From positions 27,541,001 through 27,605,000 of the forward strand of contig CM059582.1 in assembly GCA_030407085.1 (NCBI GenBank): a stretch of DNA of 64,000 nucleotides. Direction: 5' to 3'. Below the pieces are notes generated by a model. The model was not told the origin of the DNA and did no database searches. It saw only the letters and a program-made list of their open reading frames with translations. The position numbers and the translations under genes were made by a program. Position 1 is the first letter of the stretch. Each line of letters begins with the position of its first letter. This document shows positions 27,201-39,800 of this stretch, in pieces. Origin of the DNA: Trichopria drosophilae (taxonomy: Eukaryota; Arthropoda; Insecta; Hymenoptera; Diapriidae).

Positions 27201-27715
27201 GACTTCACGCCGCTATCAGCCAAGCTAACCCAATAGGTTATTTAGTCGTAGCCACGTCAATCGGACCTTTTTGAACCCGTTAAAAACTGAAAAACACGTA
27301 CCGAAAAACAGCAAATTCGAATATTGTGAATTCGTGTTGTTATATAGACGTTCGTCCGCGATTTTCAGTTTCTGCAACGCGGCAGAATGGAACAATCCGC
27401 TCCGCCTGTGAAGGCTTGTGAATTATGTAGCTTGACAAAAGGACATTAAAGGCCATTCATTATAAACGCACTGGCCGACATATTTCGTACCAATAGTGCT
27501 TGCTCGAGTCGCTAGCTTCGAAAATTAGACACATCCATCTAACTGATCCACTGCGACCTTCCGAATAAAAATCTACATGTGTATCTTGGCGATCTATCTG
27601 ATAATGACCAATTTGGAATGATTGTTTCATTATAAGCCATATCCAAAAAGGAAGCATATTATCCAGAGGACTATGACTCTTTGACTATAAAATGTGTGCT
27701 GTGGAGTTCAACCCA

Positions 27716-28391
27716 TTAAGGTAGTTAGACCCCAGGATATAATATGTTAGCGAAAATATTTTAATAACACTTCCAGGAATAAAATTTTTATTATGCATGA
27801 CATTGTAACAGAGTTCGAGCGTTATTTTTCTTGAAAAAAAAATTGAAACTTGCAAAAATAATTTGATAACCAACTTTTCTTAGCGACTCAAATTTTCTTC
27901 TTATTTTCATTCAAAACTTTTCTAAAAATGAATGGATTTCAATGAATGACGGCTTATTTTTTCAAGAAAAAGATTCTCTACAACTTCACCGAATGAATTT
28001 CTTGAATTTCTGAAACTAGGGTAAAAAATCTCGAATTATTAAAAAAAATATATATTATTTTTTAACTTTTCTGAATAATTTTAGTGATCAGGCAAAAAAA
28101 TTTGAGAAATTTATTCGGTAAAGTTGTAGAGAATCTTTTTCTCGAAAAAATAAGCCATCATTCATTGAAATCCATTTATTTTTAGAAAAGTTTTGAATGA
28201 AAATAAGAAGAAAATTTGAGTCGCTAAGAAAAGTTGGTTAACAAATTATTTTTGCAAGTTTCAATTTTTTTTTCAAGAATAATAATGCTTGAACTCTGTA
28301 ACAATATCATGTATAATAAAACTTCAATTCCTGGAAGTGTTATCAAATTATTTTCGCTAACATATAATACCTTGGGGTCTAGCTACCTTAA
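27716..28391. mobile_element. 668-bp long-hairpin MITE with TTAA duplication
   Basis: TTAA at 27716-27719 and 28388-28391 flanks a nearly perfect inverted repeat. Tips are GGTAGTTAGACCCCA and TTGGGGTCTAGCTACC, with arms of about 310 bp and a short AT-rich loop near 28030-28070. Matching blocks include AGAAAAGTTGGT and CTTGCAAAAATAAT. There is no coding capacity. TTAA target use is typical of piggyBac, but the GG start is unlike usual piggyBac tips. A transcript across it would fold into long double-stranded RNA. Confidence 0.75.
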
Positions 28392-31300
28392 GCCCTGAAT
28401 TTTTTTTATTTTTTGGCGTTAAAATCGTTTCAGATTTTAATTCCTGTTTGAAGTGGACCCATCGTGTTCTCGAAACTTATAGAATATACATGTTAACATT
28501 TTGAAAACGAAAGTGGATGCATCCAAATCACTGTGCTGTTCTCCTTCATTTATTATCCTAATACAGGATTGATTTTACGGAAGAAGAGTAAGAATTTCAC
28601 ATTCTCCATTATAGGGAGTAAGAGATTAAAATATGGAAAGCTACCGCAATAATCCTTTTGCCATTTCAAATATATTTGAAAAGGGGAGATTTGTTTAAGT
28701 ATCAACGTATGGACTGCACTATATCCGTTGTTAAAAAGTGGTCTTATAATGACCATATTTATACACTGGATGTACACAGATCAATAGTATCTCGTATTCC
28801 TCGAGTATGTACTCAGTTTTCGTCTTTAGTTAGCAGACCAATCATTATTGTTGATGTATCAATTCACTGATCTTAGTAAAGGGCCATTCAATTAGTATGC
28901 ACTTCTATTAGATAACTCAAGTATCTGTTTTCAAAACCGGAAGTATTTCCATTTTGCGCATCTTCATACACATATACAGTTGGAATGGCCAATTCATTGA
29001 AAACTACTTAATAACAATTTAAAAAAGCTAATTTCATGTAGAATTAATGTTTATTTAGTAAGCATTTCGATTTAAATCAGAGAATATTTTTCTGTTCTAT
29101 GTAGCCAATTTTCTACCTACATACTTTTATAAATGAGGATATGTCCTATACAGAATAAAAAAATTTCCTGTACAATTACTTTTAATGAATATAATGTATA
29201 AATATACACTAAAAAATAGGGGTTAAATAATCAGAAATCTGGTTATTGTAACTAGAAAATACTATTAAATAGCCTGATTATTTTTTTAGTTGAAATAACG
29301 AGAAATTTCTTGTTACCTTTTTACTGATAATCCGTACAAGAGTTTATTGTTAAAATAACCAGAATATTGTACCAAAAAATTTTCTTTGCTTTACTGTAAC
29401 TGACATTTTAGGCTAAAATAATAAGTTCTAGTTAAAATTACTCTTTTTCTGATAAACGTAATCAGAAATTTTAGTTCAAATCAATTCAATGAATGCATGT
29501 TATGGTTAAAAAATATTAGCCGAAATTGAAAAATGAAAAGAAAATGACGTCACAGTTACACAAATCTAACAAAATTGCGACTCCACCCTTTGTTCTTCTG
29601 GATACCAAAAATATTGCAGTTCATGCACAGATATCGCCGGCCATTTAGTGTTCACACATATAACTATATGCCTAGTAGATTTAACCAAAAATTAAGGTAG
29701 CTTAGTCAACTTAAAGTAGATGTATTGAACATTTTTGAGTAATTTTCATTGTAAAATATTAGATAGTTGCACGCTGAATCATCTGAAACAAAAAACGTCG
29801 TATGATTTAGTTAAATAAGAGTATAAACTACTATTTGATCAAAGAATTTTGAAATATATGAACTTTTTACAAAATGGCGGTACGTGATATTTATTAGTTT
29901 GTTCTTTCCTCTAAAAAAAAAGTCTTTTTTTTTTGCTATAAAAGGATCATTTTTATTGAAAACAAAAATAGAAAGATTAAACACTACATTTTTATGTAAA
30001 GAATAAGCCTACTGAGTTTCAAAAAGATCGGTGTAGTAGTTTTCAAATAATTTTGTTCACCAACTTCAATTGATTTTTCTCTTTCCACGATCACATCTTG
30101 GTCAAGTTTGTTCGAATCAACTTGAAATTTCCAGGATGTATTCTGAAATAGTTTTTCTTTTGAATTTATTCTCAAAAAAATGAAACAACAAAAAATAATT
30201 AAGGTACATGTACTCAGCTTTTTAATATTTTCCTTTTTTAGGGCGCAACATAGAATTTTGGAACCTCCCCATTCCAAGAATCAGATATATTGCATTCGTA
30301 TTATGACTATTAATATTTGAAAGTTATGAGCGCTAAGTTATACCTTCTTGAAGATAAAGAACTTAATGAACTATGTATAAGCATTTTGATTCGAATATCA
30401 ACAAGTTGTTTGGGCAATTTGATGGAAAGTGAATATCATATCATGTTTACATTAGCGTATTTTATTTACCAAAAGCGATTTTTTTTTATTTTCGACAAGT
30501 CACTAAAGTGTAGCGTGTTTATTCAATATTTTTAATTTTGTTATAGGAAACAAAATCAATAATACGCCCAGATTGTTACATAAATCAGAATATTTTTAAA
30601 AAATGTTAACATTTTATTTTGTTGCCCCGTAATTTGAAACACTTTTGAAAATAAATTTTCAGCACATTTCATAGCACTGTCTTTGTCCTTGAAAAGTTGA
30701 ATAATGTGTGTAATGTATGTAAAAAAGATGATTTTACTTCCCTACGCTGTGGGTGTCTTTAAATATACTGTTTCACAAAAAAAAAGAAAAATTGAATTTA
30801 TTATAAGAAGAGTCATTTTCCCTTCGACGACACGACATTCTATATTGATACTCTTGTGTTTTTGACAGGTTATATTTTACTCCTTCTTAACGTTCTTTCT
30901 TGTGAACAAATACAGTATAGATAGATTACTGCCCGTTAATTGATGATTTTCTGCTGCTTATGATACTTTCTTTCAACTCTGCCCTTCAGGTTTAAATAGT
31001 TTCAGTATTCAAAATAAATATACATAGACCATGAAACATGTCAATTATATAAACACAGCAAGTAATCCTTTGAAATATATATATTTCTTTTAAAATATCT
31101 TAAAGTCAATACATCTGCATTAAAATAATAAAAATAGATACTTAAAACATTTTACTTAATTGCTCGGAATATAATTTTCAACTCCTTTGCCCTATGATTA
31201 GTTTAATATATCTAATATATAAAGTAAATAATTCTAAATCAACCGATTGTGGGTTGTATGGAATTATTAATTTTTTGTCCGTTTGTAAATGATTTTTCAC

Positions 31301-32348
31301 TATTCAATTTTATTTCATGAATACTAATGACATATTTCCTCGAGTCTGCAAAATTTTTACTTGAAAATAGTGAAGGAATCATTACTCTAGCCTGATTCAG
31401 TCTAGAGATATTTGATTGATACACAGGAAATTTTTGTTTCTCTCAGCATAACATGTTTTGTTAGAAGTCAGTGCATCATTTAATATTTAAAACAATGATT
31501 AGATGATAAATAGCTAACTTTAATCTATTTTGCGGACTATCTATTAATAGTAACTGTATATTATATTCGTCCCACCATTTCCAAATTACTTAAAGAAAAT
31601 TGCAATTCTAAAGTAGCGAATTAAGACGTGGTGATTTCTAAACATGTGAGATGATATTGACCTATCAAAGAAAGACTATTTTATATCATTTTTAATTTCA
31701 AAGGCAAACAAAACTAAAGACAAATGCCATGACATAACATTATTATCTAGAAACAACTTCACATCATCAAATAGCTTCTGTAAATGATTTTTGATGGTAA
31801 ACTTTCTTATCTACTAAATGGGCAGCAATTTCTCTAACGCTCTTGAAACGCGAGACTGCGATAATCACAACAGCGATTAAGAAGGGTAACTACATTGCGT
31901 GCATCGAATTTTGGAAGAGCTTCCTTCGAACAATATGCAATACTAAAATTTTCTGGTAAAAGATATTCCACGAACTAAATAGTAAAATTATTGTACGAAT
32001 TGCACATAGTAGGATTGACGGTCATGATAATAAATACATCAATTTGATTCGGAATTCGGTTATAAAGTATTTAAACATCATGTGATGATAAAAGGTAGTT
32101 AATCTAACTATTTTGGTAGTAACTAAGGCAATAATATTGTTCCGTTTACTACTTTTCGAACGTTAAATATGCAGTAGGGACCATAACCTCCAAAACTACA
32201 GTAGTTTTACAATTAAATAGTCACTTTAAATATTTCCCAGTAGTAAAATGGATGTAATAACATTAATTAAAATAAAATCACCTCTTATCTTAGTATATAT
32301 TGTTGCTCTATAATATATTTTACACTATTCCAAATTGTCAAAGTAACA
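28392..32348. other. gene-free stretch with repeat remnants
   Basis: No supported gene. About 29211-29490 holds many copies of AATAACCAGAAAT-like words. Near 29776 an ATCATCTGAAACAAAAAACGTC motif recurs from 18241. The 97-codon minus-strand frame at 29984-30277 resembles no protein I know. Confidence 0.5.
29211..29490. repeat. degenerate repeat, possible half of a foldback element
   Basis: It begins TACACTAAAAAATAGG, close to the TA-CACTGAAAGAA tip of the element at 3787, and continues with repeated AAATAACCAGAAA-type words in both orientations. I cannot find the matching right tip, so it may be truncated. Confidence 0.3.
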
Positions 32349-32743
32349 TACCCTGCGAAAAATTTTAGGTAGGATTCTCATGAGAATCACATGATAATTT
32401 GAAACAAATACCTTGTAACTTTCATATAAATGTCGTATAGTACTCACACTATGTTACGGAAACACTATTCGACAATATTTGCGATTTATATGAAAATTGA
32501 CCTGATGGTGATGTGAATTTCATGTAATTTCCATAAAATTTCAACTCAAAACATTCATGATTGTATGCTTATAAAACTACCTATTAAATTATTTTCTTTC
32601 GTGTAATAAAACTTTATATATTCCGTACGATACTTGTATGACTAATAAATGTATATAATGTATATTTACGACAACTATAACGCACTTGTTTCAATTTCTC
32701 ATGAGATTCTCATAAGAATTCTACTTACAATTTTCGCAGGGTA
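32349..32743. mobile_element. 391-bp MITE, TA-flanked
   Basis: TA followed by CCCTGCGAAAAATTTT (32351 on) is matched by AATTTTCGCAGGG then TA (to 32743). Inverted similarity continues inward (GGATTCTCATGAGAAT versus ATTCTCATAAGAATTC). There is no transposase. The TA flank suggests a Tc1/mariner-type mobiliser. Confidence 0.65.
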
Positions 32744-32936
32744 CTATCACCGACAACTTTTCATGTTGTTAATTCTACTCTTATTATATGTCACAGACGC
32801 TTTCAAGTTTTTTTATATGCTTCCATTATATACTTTTTTCCTCTGTGCAAGTTTTCTTAATTGACATTTAGAGAAATTTGGGAACTGAAGAGCTAAATTT
32901 TAAATCATATCGAATCATTTAATGCATTCGCATCTG

Positions 32937-33012
32937 AGTTTATTTATTTTTATCTTTTTATTTATTTATTTTTATCTTCTTATTTATTTATTTTTATCTT
33001 TTTATTTATTTA
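32937..33012 (+). repeat. 22-bp minisatellite, 3+ copies
   Basis: Three and a half copies of a T-rich unit of 22 bp (TATTTATTTATTTTTATCTT plus two bases) occur. The open frame that runs through it (32922-33170) is an artefact of this repeat. Confidence 0.7.
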
Positions 33013-33031
33013 ACGGGCGGAATCGCCCGTT
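33012..33031 (+). repeat. short GC-rich hairpin after minisatellite
   Basis: AACGGGCG, GAAT, CGCCCGTT is a perfect 8-bp stem immediately after the T-rich minisatellite. A hairpin next to a simple repeat could be the 3' end of a retroposon or a transposon terminus. I cannot identify the family. Confidence 0.4.
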
Positions 33032-36000
33032 TACACAAATTTTTAACATCTCATTTATCGTCAGATTTGCGAGAGTTGCAGGTCATCTTCGTAGATGGCG
33101 CCATACTTCACATTTGTGGAGGAAATATAGGAACTGCAAAAACCTACAACAAGTACAGCAGCGGTCATGAGTCGATTTCCACCAGATAAACAATACTTTC
33201 GAAACGTAAAAACAACGTGGCTCGTGTTACAAGGCTTTAGGCTTGTTTAAAAAATATACTTATTCCGTATTCCAACGAAGACCGTTATTAACGACGTTTT
33301 TGTAGAAAAAAAGGCGTGCCAAAGTATTTTTATATAATAGTAAGAGGTAGTAAAAAATGTAAAAACTTAGAAATTGCGAATGAAATAATCCAATTTTTTT
33401 AAAATCTCCCTTATGCTAAACCCACGGCTCCGGGATTAAGACATTGATCTGACGTTTAACTTGTAATTGCACATACTAGAAAACAGTCACATTGATGTGC
33501 GCAAAGTTTATTATAAGATTTCAGCATTCGTTTGACATGAAATAACTTTTTGTGAAATCCACATTTTATTGATATTTTGCTGTTTTATGATTGAGGCCTG
33601 CAATAACTCAACGAAATAATACATGCTTTTTATTCTTAAGATAAAAATGAACAAATCTAGCCATAGCATTACGAATATCTGCTCGTTGTACATGCATGAC
33701 AAGATAAAGTATAAATAATATAAGAAGTAAATAATAAATTTCGTGCAAACATAAACAATTTCACATTATCGTAGAGCAATATGTGATTCCATCAATCGCT
33801 CATTTATTAACAGAAATTATGTGGGCCGCAAATAATTCTCGTATTCTGTTCTTATTATTAGAGAAAATGTAATTAATAATTTAGTGAAAATAAATTCAAA
33901 ATTATTAAAAATACCTGGTTTCGTACATATTCAAATGACCCGCAATAAAAAAGTTACACCGGCATAGATTATTTCTCCTAGAGGTGTACACAAACACATA
34001 TGCGACGGGAGAATAGTGTGCGATTAAAATTTTTTAGATTTGACCATATATCAATTGAAAGGTTCCCGGACTTTAATCCCCCGTGAAAATGCCCCCGGAA
34101 ATAATTTCTTATGGAAAAAATGACTGGCAAAAAATGACAATAGTTGGAGAACTGCACTATGTGTCTATTTCTAGGGCCAGGGGCTAATTTCGTTGACCGT
34201 GAAGGGCACGTTTCATCGGTTTAATGAAGCTTTTCTAATTGTAATAAATTAATACGCGTTCTATTCCTGCATGAAAAATAAAATGTTGTTTCCCATTGGT
34301 TAAAAACCGGCCACTAGAAGGAAGAAAATAAAATGCACAAAGAGGGGGATTTACAACTTCACATAAAAAAATTCGTAAAACTTTTCGTGTGTTTGGATGT
34401 AGCAAAAAATCTGCTCAGAACCGTTGTTGAGTTGTTACTGAACATGTTCCGTCTTATTTGTACAATGAGGAAGAAGCTTGCTGGACTGTATGAGAGATGA
34501 TGTTTCGTTGTAGTGAATAGAGAGTCCGTAGGCAATGAGGAAGGGCGCATTGAAAAACGCACAGAAATTGTGTTTTATGGTTCTGCCTTTTATTTGGAAT
34601 TATACAAGTATGCGAGTTTGATACTATTTCTTGAGGGCATATTGGCCTCATCGAACAGCCGCCAGATGAGTAGAAGATCCCTGAAAAAAGCAAGAGAAAG
34701 CTCTCCACGAAAGACGAGCCGAGTGATTAGTTTACATGTAGATAAATATGCAAAATATGTCATGGAAACTCAGGACCCAACCGGTAGTCTGCAACGAGCT
34801 TGGTCGCATACATACATTAGAGCAACACACAACATATATATTAATAATACTCGTTTTGTAAGGTATTTACTGTTTATATTGTTTACTCTTATTGTGTTTG
34901 TCTCAAACAAGATCGTAATTGCCATTTAATTTGCACCTTTCTCTTCGCTTGACCCAGATAGCTTAACAATCATCATGCTCGTCTCATTTTAAGCTGTTAA
35001 TAAAGCCCACTTCGGGTTTACCGCAAATAGTACTGATTATGAGGTCCTTTCCAAAAAGTTTTATGAAATAAGATCTTTTCAAACGACTTCATGAAATAGA
35101 TCTTTGTTTCCAAACGATTTTCTGAAATACGTGCATTCGACCAGGAAGTGTCTATGTGTATAAGTAAATATCGTTCATGTAATGTAAAATGCACTCCATT
35201 TATATCAGTAAAATTCAGGTAAAACTTTAATTTATAACAAAGCAAATGTATTTTCCAGTTTAATACAAATATATCCCATTGTTACGTCTAGATCTGGCTA
35301 GCAAAACTAGATTAAAAATTATTTCGGCATATTTTGGTAGCTCTTTAACGGGATTCGACCTGCGAAACATGACGACAAATTAATGTCGGTTGAATATTAA
35401 GTGAAATGAAGGAAGAGGAGATATAACCTCAGTTATTGACATTTTGTTAGAATTTCGGTATTTAATTTCGAAATCTTTTGTCTTTTCATCATTGGTCTTA
35501 TATGGAGCTGTATTGTGGATTTAGATTTATTTCTTTCGAGGACATATTGGGTTCCCTCATTCTCGACTGATTAGTTGAAACAAGCAAAGAAAATTGGTTG
35601 AAATCATAATTTATTTTTAATTTGTTTTTAATTTATTTGTAACGTGTTGTTACATACACTCTTTTAATCGCTAGGGTTGAGTGTAGTGACCCCACGGTGA
35701 CTGGGGAGTCGTTAGAAGTCAGTTGGACTCGGAAAAAATGTTGGATTTCAAAGACGACTGAGAAGTCACGGAATTTCATTATCAGAAATTTGTTGCTTTG
35801 AATATCATCGTTAAAATGATACCAAACAATCGGTAATTTTTCTAAAAATCAATTTGTTTAATGAATGCAAAAAGTTTTAATTAGAATGATCAAATTTCGT
35901 TTTTATTTTCATTTGTAACTTATGCTAGTTATTAAGTCTAAATTGTCTTCCATTTCTTATTTTATTAGACGTCTTGTAAATAATTATTTCACTGTTCTTT

Positions 36001-36500
36001 TTTTTGCATTTTCCATTTCTTTTCAGACGTAGGGAAGGCGGGTTTTATGGCTTGGGCTCGCACTGTCGTCTTTTTTTAGTCTTATAAATTTGTTAGGACG
36101 TAATAAAATGGTAAATATAATACAAAGGAAATACATGATTGATTTTAAATTCATTTAAAAATTAAGGGCCCCCTTCCCTGCAGGGCCTCCGCATCGTATA
36201 GTTACGCTCCTGCAAATAGAATTTAACAAGTAAAGTGAAAAATGTTGCAATTGAAATAAATTACGGACAAGTTAAAAGATGTAAAAACCAATAAAAAATT
36301 CTTCAATAATAAACATATTTGCAAAATATGTAAACATAATAATAAGTTTAAATCAAGTACAAGTCTCTTTAAACAGAATCAAAATATAGGAAACTCAACA
36401 TTTCACAATTTCTGCTTTACCATTGAACGTTCTTAACTTTCAAAGCTGAGGAAGGCAAGTACTGATTGTCCAACAGATGGTAAATGTCCTATTATCAGCT
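33032..36500. other. gene-free stretch upstream of the AKR gene
   Basis: No exon chain was found. The 138-codon plus-strand frame at 34513-34929 has a hydrophobic tail but no recognisable domain and is shadowed by frames on the other strand. A transposon tip is visible at about 36192-36212. Confidence 0.45.
36192..36212 (-). mobile_element. hAT-like transposon tip (one end only)
   Basis: Read on the minus strand the sequence starts CAGGAGCGTAACTATACG, a form common at the ends of hAT-type elements (CAGGGGCGTAACTA-like). The neighbouring GGGCCCCCTTCCCTGCAGGG block is GC-rich. I could not find the opposite end, so the element is partial or diverged. Confidence 0.3.
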
Positions 36501-36544
36501 GTTTTCTTCAAAAAACGTTCGTTCTGTTCATTCATGAAACCGTA

Positions 36545-36556
36545 GCAAGATGGCGG
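36545..36556 (+). promoter_or_regulatory. YY1/Pho-like motif in presumed AKR promoter
   Basis: GCAAGATGGCGG matches the YY1/Pleiohomeotic core (AAGATGGCGGC-like). It lies about 300 bp upstream of the proposed AKR start codon, in a locally less AT-rich block (36540-36760). YY1-type sites are often close to transcription starts. The role here is inferred. Confidence 0.35.
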
Positions 36557-36699
36557 TAATTTTACGTAAACCATGTCAATGAGTACGTGCGTATTTGCGT
36601 GTAAGTCAGCTGCTATCAAGTGCGGGAAGATGTCTGTTTTTTATGCGAGTCCGGAAAAGTATACAACTTCCTTTGAGTTCCGTTGCTATTTAACAGCGT

Positions 36700-36862
36700 G
36701 TCACAGTCACATCCAGTGACAGTCACCAGTTGTTGTGAAACCTGATCTACTGAAATTGTGTGCCTTGGAATCAAAATGTTCACATAAGTGTAATAAATAG
36801 TGTAACGACAAAGTGGCTAGTGAATTTATACCTGCAACAGAAATATAAACTTTAAAAAACAT
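36700..36862 (+). promoter_or_regulatory. AKR 5'UTR candidate and exon 1 end
   Basis: This is the proposed leader ending ...AAAAAACAT|gtacgt. The AT at 36861-36862 joins the G at 37809 to make ATG, in a good insect start context (AAAAC before ATG). The phase is exactly the one exon 2 needs, since it opens with one base completing a codon. The transcription start is not determined; GTGTCACAGTCACATCCAGT near 36700 is plausible. Confidence 0.5.
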
Positions 36863-39800
36863 GTACGTATCAAATTAAAGCAAAAATTGGGTTAAAAAAT
36901 AATTATGTGGTTTTATTCTGAACTTTAGTAAATAATTTATTTTATTAAACAATTAATTGATTCCAACGAGCGTTGAAAAATAATTTACACATGTTATTTT
37001 CCGAGTAAAGTAATGACTTTTACTGCGCACCTTTAAAATTATTCTTTACTCGATATTTTATTTAAATTGTTAAATTTTGTTATAAATAAACTGTTATTAC
37101 TTTTAAAAGATAAATTCAAAAGAATATTTCACATATTTCAATTAAAGGAGAATTTGAATTCTGGATTTTAGTGCACATTTTGTTTAATTATATCAAAACT
37201 ATAAATTTAATTTGATGACACGAAGATCTATTTCTAAGTACAGATTTGTAATTTTCAAAGTTTTAATAGTTTCCAAAGAATTGATATATTTATTTAGTAC
37301 ATAACTTATAATCATTATAACAGATCGTTATTTACCTTTGTTATCATAATCAAGACAAGAACAAAAAGATATCGATAGTGGCAGTAAAAAAGTATAGATA
37401 ATGGGAATTCATTCCATATAAATCGGATTTTGACGTTTTTATAGTGACAACGGAAGTTTGTTTCTTTATTTTCAAATGAATATATTTTGGTCGTTTCGCA
37501 CGATCAGGTTCAAGCGCAAAATACATTGTGTAATATCACTTTAAGTCTATTATTAGCACATCTCACTAGAGACGATAGCCACAACGAATTTGTTCAACAC
37601 TGAATTACGTACGTGTTATAAAATATCGAATGAAGGCCATCATGAACAAATGCAGATACTGACCATGTAAAATTATGAATAAAAAAAATACGAAGGTTGT
37701 ACGCAAGGAAAATTCATTTGTTGTTTTGCAAATGTAAACAAAAAATTGAAATGAATGACGGGAGGTAAACAAAATAAATAGAGGAAAACAAATGCCTATT
37801 GTTTGCAGGTATTTACCACCAACGTACGTGGAAGGATTCCACGACCTTGAGGCCGTCAAGTCAATGGAATATAGGCCACTTGGAAAAACTGGATTGATGA
37901 TCAGCAAATTATCCTTCGGCGGTGGACCGTTGGGATGTCATTACGGGTAAAGCAAGAGCTGTCACTTAAAATAAGTAGACCGCAGTTTTATTTACTCATA
38001 ACATTATCAGGAAATACGAGTATTTTTTGTAATAATAAAAATGTAGACAATTTCGAAAAAAGACAAGTTTATAAGACCCTAAATTTTAGGTTGTTCGTAA
38101 TTAATTTATTACTAAGGATTCTACATAAATTTTAGTAATAACACTGAAGCTAGTCTAATTGACTAATTTAAAAGTAGTAAATAAAAGAATTTGTTAAAAC
38201 TAACTGAAATAGTGGTTATTGTACAGTTTTAAACCATTTTTGTTTCAATTTTTTCAGATAATAAAAACATTTGAACTTCCAATAACAGAAAATAATAATA
38301 GTTCAACAAAAAGATAATTTAGTTCCATTTTACTTCGACCCAAACCGAAGATCTAGACAAAGTGAATTCGGTAAACTCGACAAAAGAAAATTACCCTGTA
38401 GTTTTTCATCAAATATTGACGTTTCAAACCGTAAAGAACTCAAAAATACAAAAAAAAATATGGTTTCCATGATCTTGTACGTATGTACGCCACATTTTTT
38501 TTGTCTCGCAATATTTGGCGAACGGCAAGACTGATTTTAAAGATCAAAACCTCTTTTTGAGTTTGTCCTGAACTTACATCTGATTAGTTTTTGGACTCGA
38601 TCCACACTAGGTTATGGGAAGGACCATTAAAAAAAGCTGACAAAAGGTGCTTTTGCGTTTCTCATCAAGAACAGAAATCACATTGCTTCCAACAAAAAGA
38701 TAGAGCATAAAATTCTCTTCACAAAAGGTTGTATGCATTTTCTTCGTAAAATCATCGGTAATGCCATAGAAGACATATCAACGTGAAAATAATAAACTTG
38801 AAGTGTCCAATATGTTCTAGTACAAGAGTATAAAAGGAATACAGTAGGAATAATAGGATTGCATGTGCAAAGTAGAACTTTTCAGTTTTTAGTTTATTAC
38901 TATTTATTTATTTAATATCATTAAAGGCACTTTGATATTAAATACTATTGCCTTATTACAAAAAATTAAATTAAATAATGAGTAAATAAACGCAAATTAG
39001 AATGTTTTCTTGGTCAAGTCTTCTAAGTGAAATCTTGGAACTGACTATAATTATTATCAAAAACACGAATCACACAAAAAATGTTTCCAACAAAAAAAGA
39101 TCAAACTATCTACAAAAAGCATCAAATTATCTACAAAAAGAACACATAAAAGGTCATACCCTATAATTGGACCGCTTTTATTAATTATAAATATTATGAC
39201 AAAATAAAGAATTAACAAGAATAATAATAATATTCATTATGTCATATAGTAATACTCCGGCTGATATGTGCTGGAGCTCAAAGTTTTGAAAATTATCATT
39301 TTCAGTTTTTTTCTAGTCAATTAATTAGCTGGATCTACCGAACCCTGCTCAGTCGATGAGCACATGAGCCAAAGGCCGCAGGGTCGAAACCACCAGTTTC
39401 CGAATTGAAATTTGAAAAGATTATAACGAATTTTTTACCGGTAAAAAAATAATTGTCGATTTCAATTAAGATATTAATTTTAAGATGTTCAGTTTTATTT
39501 TGCTTTATTTACTTTGAACATTTTATACGTCATTTTTTAATGACCAATGTTTTCCATCGTCTATTTTGAGAGTCTGAAAGGATGGTGAAAGTTACATTCC
39601 AAAGCAAAAGGTCAGATAAATTTGAAAACAAATTGACCTTGTTTGAAACTAATTGGTGTTAACTGATGTTTTGGCTGTCATATTTCATCAATTTTCATTT
39701 TGAATTGCAATGGCTGAAATACAGATTTTCCATGCGTAAACAAGTTTATTTTTCGATTATATTAGAATGACCAGGATTATGACGTATCAATAAGTTCCGT

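Larger units (their letters stand above)
17144..27715. other. long gene-free stretch
   Basis: I find no exon chain with consistent splice phases. Small islands within it are listed separately: a diverged duplication (17757/20106), a GC-richer block (18690-19140) and a GC-rich hairpin (24256-24286). Other GC-richer patches lie near 21760-21990, 22370-22520 (includes TTAATTATT) and 27180-27420. Any of these could be regulatory, but none carries a protein I recognise. It could be intergenic or a large intron of a gene whose exons lie outside. Confidence 0.45.

Noticed and set aside
29984..30277. 97-codon minus-strand open frame with a hydrophobic stretch
   Set aside because: No family resemblance; it lies in a repeat-like region with no gene signals.
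34513..34929. 138-codon plus-strand open frame
   Set aside because: No recognisable domain, overlapping frames on the other strand, and no splice or neighbour context; AT-rich DNA gives such frames by chance.
37864..37866. AKR initiation at the in-frame ATG in exon 2 (M20)
   Set aside because: The family is conserved upstream of it (LPPTYVEGFHD), so a start before exon 2 is preferred, though M20 is not excluded.
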